Below are positions 6,416-7,731 of a stretch of DNA of 7,731 nucleotides, piece by piece (the stretch's first letter is position 1; every line of letters starts with the position of its first letter). Where the stretch lies: positions 1 to 7,731 of the forward strand of contig CBDUVQ010000043.1 of the NCBI GenBank assembly GCA_965370715.1, in the 5' to 3' direction. The DNA is from JAFCBV01 sp965370715. Lineage in GTDB: Archaea; EX4484-52; B79-G9. The notes beneath the pieces were generated by a model that worked only from the letters and a program-made list of their open reading frames with translations, was not told the DNA's origin and did not search any database. The translations under genes were made by a program, and so were the position numbers.

Positions 6416-6691
6416 ATGAGTGAAGTATTTGAAATAGGGCGGGTTTGTGTAAAGACGCGCGGGCGAATGGCAGGAAAACTCTGTGTTGTCACAGGCATTC
6501 TTGATAAGAGCTTTGCAGAGGTCACAGGACCAAAGGAGCTTACAGGCGTTAAGAGAAAGCGCTCGAACATAGACCACCTTGAGCCAACAAAGCACAAGCT
6601 TGACATAAAAGAGAAAGCAGTTGACAAAACAGTTCTTGAGGCAATAGAGAAGGCAGGAATTAAAGAGCTTTTTGAAGGAAAGAAGAAGTGA
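6416..6691 (+). CDS. rpl14e: Large-subunit ribosomal protein eL14 (L14e)
   Basis: A 91-residue protein of the L14e family with a KOW-type small beta barrel at the N-terminus: FEIGRVCVKTRGRMAGKLCV, VTGILDKSFAEVTGP, then LTGVKRKRSNIDHLEPT. The C-terminal third is a charged helix (ENDING ...IKELFEGKKK) seen in the family. Length and order of motifs are normal for archaea. ATG 6416 has a perfect GGTGAT site upstream. This is the last gene of the operon here; the truB pseudouridine synthase gene that often follows in archaea is not found, and coding style changes sharply beyond it. Confidence 0.95.
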   Translation: MSEVFEIGRVCVKTRGRMAGKLCVVTGILDKSFAEVTGPKELTGVKRKRSNIDHLEPTKHKLDIKEKAVDKTVLEAIEKAGIKELFEGKKK

Positions 6692-6692
6692 G

Positions 6693-6702
6693 TTGTTTTT
6701 TC
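6693..6702 (+). terminator. Probable oligo-T terminator of the ribosomal protein operon
   Basis: TTGTTTTTTC, with six consecutive T, directly follows the eL14 stop codon. Archaeal RNA polymerase terminates at T-runs without needing a hairpin. Further T-rich stretches follow at 6762-6768 and 6811-6831. Nothing downstream looks like a continuation of the operon. Confidence 0.5.
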
Positions 6703-6720
6703 TACTGAACTTGTGTACTT

Positions 6721-6759
6721 CTTAGTCTAAATGGGCTATTGCGGCGCTTTATTCAACTG
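6721..6759 (-). repeat. Degenerate inverted copy of the GC-rich hairpin repeat
   Basis: Read on the minus strand from 6758, this stretch contains AGTTGAAT, AGCGCCGCAA and GCCCATTTAG. The same three blocks, in the same order, occur on the plus strand at 7670-7713 (there GCCCACTTTAG). Spacers are shorter here (2 and 2 bases instead of 8 and 7) and the terminal hairpin arm is decayed (GACTA instead of a full complement). It lies in otherwise non-coding DNA between the operon and the AT-rich gene, in opposite orientation to the right-hand copy. Confidence 0.65.
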
Positions 6760-6875
6760 TTACTTTTTAGTGCAACCATGCCGAAGCCAAAAAATCAAAG
6801 TCGCAAAGTAAATTTTCTTATATTTTGTTTTAGGCGTTGCTTTTGGCTGGTTTCTTCTTCTCTAAAAAAGAAGAG

Positions 6876-6890
6876 AATATAATTGAGTGG
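6876..6890 (+). repeat. 15-bp direct repeat, copy upstream of the AT-rich gene
   Basis: AATATAATTGAGTGG is found exactly at 6876-6890 and again at 6999-7013, where it encodes Asn-Ile-Ile-Glu-Trp of the AttH/CrtC-like protein. The flanks do not match well. It may be a remnant of a local duplication or chance in AT-rich DNA; TATAATTGAG occurs a third time near 7286. Confidence 0.35.
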
Positions 6891-6903
6891 AAGAAATGAA
6901 AAA

Positions 6904-6921
6904 AATCAAAACATTTAAATA
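6904..6921 (+). promoter_or_regulatory. Archaeal promoter (BRE/TATA box) of the AttH/CrtC-like gene
   Basis: TTTAAATA at 6914-6921 matches the archaeal TATA consensus, preceded by the A-rich ATCAAAACA that fits a TFB recognition element. Transcription would start about 22-27 bases downstream, near 6943-6948, a few bases before ATG 6951. The mRNA would therefore be leaderless or nearly so, in agreement with the lack of a ribosome binding site. Confidence 0.6.
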
Positions 6922-6926
6922 GAATG

Positions 6927-6942
6927 TTTACTCTTTAGTAAA
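6927..6942. promoter_or_regulatory. Small palindrome between TATA box and start codon, possible operator
   Basis: TTTACT-CTTT-AGTAAA is a perfect 6-bp inverted repeat with a 4-base spacer, lying between the TATA box and the predicted transcription start. A dimeric repressor bound here would block initiation. No regulator gene is adjacent. In AT-rich DNA a palindrome this short could also arise by chance. Confidence 0.3.
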
Positions 6943-6950
6943 AAGTAAAA

Positions 6951-7724
6951 ATGAAATATAAAAAGATAAAATTTCCAGAAGACGAATCTACTCATAATAA
7001 TATAATTGAGTGGTGGTATTTTAATGGAAATCTAAAGGATAAAAAAGGCAATAAATATGCTTTTATGGATTGTCTGTTTAAAGTCGATGTAAACAAAGTT
7101 AAAATCCCTTTTTTGAAAGTTCCATTTAAAACAGCTTATTTTTCCCATTTACTTTTATCCGATATTAAGGAAAATAAATTCTATCCAGAGATCAATCCTC
7201 TTTCGGTTGTATCTAGTGACAGCTTTTCAAAACAATTACTTTTTATTAATTATGCTATTCCTTCTTTAAGGGGTCATATCAATTATATAATTGAGCGTCT
7301 TGAAAAATCTAAATATCATATCAAAACCAAAGATCTTGATTTGATAATGACTTCAACAAAAAAGCCTTTATTAGAAGGAGGCAAGGGATTTTTGGATTTG
7401 AAACCAGAAAAAACATATTATTATTCATTAACTAATTTACAAACTAAGGGAAAAATAAAAATTAAAAATAAATGGATTGAGGTTACAGGAAAATCGTGGA
7501 TGGATCATCAGTGGGCAGATGTTTCTTATGGCAAATACAAATGGACTTGGTTCTCAATACAATTACAGAATAATATGGAGATTGTATGTTTTGAGTATGA
7601 TAATGGAAAAAACAAAACATGTTCTGCAAGTATTTCCTATCCAAATGATAAACAAAAACATTTTTCTGAAGTTGAATTTAGTCCGAGCGCCGCAAGAACC
7701 CTGCCCACTTTAGTGGGCAGTTGA
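6951..7724 (+). CDS. AttH/CrtC-like lipocalin-fold protein (carotenoid 1,2-hydratase family), C-terminally broken
   Basis: The reading frame gives 257 residues without signal peptide or membrane segments. Family landmarks are FPEDESTHNNIIEWWYFNGNL (residues 8-28), YAFMDCLFK, GKSWMDHQWAD (180-190) and WTWFSIQLQNNMEIVCFEY (198-216). These match the AttH/hydroxyneurosporene synthase (CrtC) superfamily, whose characterised members hydrate carotenoids; many homologues have no known substrate, so the reaction here is not established. Homologues usually run to about 320-370 residues. Here the frame enters a GC-rich hairpin repeat after E-V-E-F (243), adds 14 unrelated residues and stops, so the C-terminal part is missing and the gene is probably inactive. 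Base composition is much more AT-rich than the operon, suggesting transfer. ATG 6951 starts just before the conserved FPxD segment and appears leaderless. Confidence 0.72.
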   Translation: MKYKKIKFPEDESTHNNIIEWWYFNGNLKDKKGNKYAFMDCLFKVDVNKVKIPFLKVPFKTAYFSHLLLSDIKENKFYPEINPLSVVSSDSFSKQLLFINYAIPSLRGHINYIIERLEKSKYHIKTKDLDLIMTSTKKPLLEGGKGFLDLKPEKTYYYSLTNLQTKGKIKIKNKWIEVTGKSWMDHQWADVSYGKYKWTWFSIQLQNNMEIVCFEYDNGKNKTCSASISYPNDKQKHFSEVEFSPSAARTLPTLVGS

Positions 7725-7727
7725 ATT
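7670..7727 (+). mobile_element. GC-rich hairpin repeat, possible IS200/IS605-type right end, inside the AttH/CrtC-like gene
   Basis: A GC-rich insert lies between direct copies of AGTTGAATT (7670-7678 and 7719-7727), ending in a perfect hairpin. It contains AGCGCCGCAA (7686-7695), GAACCC, and 9-bp arms CTGCCCACT and AGTGGGCAG around TT (7701-7720). A subterminal hairpin with a TTTAG core followed closely by a TTGA-type end is characteristic of IS200/IS605 right ends, where TnpB guide RNAs also finish. No tnpA or tnpB is present, so this would be a remnant, a minimal derivative, or the edge of something else. Removing one direct repeat plus the insert (49 bases) joins the flanks in frame as Glu-Val-Glu-Leu-His, which supports insertion into an older gene. 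Confidence 0.5.
7701..7720 (+). repeat. Perfect 9-bp-arm hairpin
   Basis: CTGCCCACT and AGTGGGCAG are exact reverse complements separated by only TT. The stem is GC-rich and stable in RNA or single-stranded DNA. No T-run follows, so it does not look like a transcription terminator. Confidence 0.85.
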
Positions 7728-7731
7728 GCAT

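Noticed and set aside
6785..6848. AGCCAAAA ... TTTTGGCT inverted repeat in the intergenic region as a structured RNA
   Set aside because: Only 8 bp with a 48-base loop and no extension of the stem; weak on its own.
6853..6876. CTTCTT ... AAGAAG hairpin before the AT-rich gene
   Set aside because: Short, low-complexity A/T-rich stem of six pairs, easily formed by chance.
6896..6922. Eight-codon upstream reading frame ATGAAAAAA...TAG
   Set aside because: It overlaps the TATA box, so it would not be on the predicted transcript, and no ribosome binding site is present.
6692..6950. tRNA or C/D-box RNA in the gap after eL14
   Set aside because: No cloverleaf with GTTCRA-type T-loop and no properly spaced RTGATGA/CTGA boxes could be found.
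7477..7713. Second plus-strand reading frame within the AttH/CrtC-like gene
   Set aside because: It overlaps the conserved GKSWMDHQW region in another frame and shows no recognisable motif.
7701..7720. Hairpin as an intrinsic transcription terminator
   Set aside because: No T-run follows the stem, archaeal termination does not depend on such hairpins, and a related inverted copy exists elsewhere in the window.
1..7731. AATTGCA at both the first bases and the last bases of the window, suggesting a circle
   Set aside because: Only seven shared bases; the left copy is coding sequence of uL6 and the right copy flanks the hairpin repeat, so chance is sufficient.

Overview
The window is archaeal. 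Almost nine tenths of it is a tightly packed, all-plus-strand block of the archaeal spc-type ribosomal protein operon. The evidence is archaeal/eukaryotic-type ribosomal proteins (eL32, eL19, eL34, eL14) mixed with universal ones (uL6, uL18, uS5, uL30, uL15), an archaeal SecY, an archaeal Oxa1/EMC3-like DUF106 protein, and GGTGAT-type ribosome binding sites. Adenylate kinase, cytidylate kinase and truB, often found in this neighbourhood in euryarchaea, are absent, and several proteins carry long Lys/Glu-rich tails. A streamlined or DPANN-type archaeon is a reasonable inference, but the sequence here does not fix the phylum.

Layout: the C-terminal end of uL6 (cut by the window edge), eL32, a 60-residue four-cysteine zinc-ribbon protein that I do not recognise, eL19, uL18, uS5 with a tail of about 160 Lys/Glu/Pro-rich residues, uL30 (TTG start inside the uS5 gene), uL15, SecY, a DUF106/Oxa1-like insertase with an unusual insertion of about 90 residues, eL34 and eL14. 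Gaps are a few to about 47 bases, and several ribosome binding sites overlap the preceding stop codon, so the block is probably co-transcribed and partly translationally coupled. Functionally it pairs large- and small-subunit proteins with the membrane channel and insertase that receive nascent membrane proteins.

The character changes after eL14 (from about 6692). A T-rich stretch probably ends the operon. A 259-base non-coding region follows, with a degenerate inverted copy of a small GC-rich repeat, then an archaeal TATA box and a small palindrome. Next comes a visibly AT-rich gene for an AttH/CrtC-like lipocalin-fold protein (carotenoid 1,2-hydratase family). Its reading frame runs into a second, better preserved copy of the GC-rich repeat, with a perfect 9-bp-arm hairpin, and stops there without the family's usual C-terminal part. 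That repeat resembles the right end of IS200/IS605-type elements and is bracketed by a 9-bp direct repeat. The two inverted repeat copies around an apparently acquired and broken gene are the most unusual feature of the window. No tRNA, rRNA, CRISPR array or transposase gene was seen.
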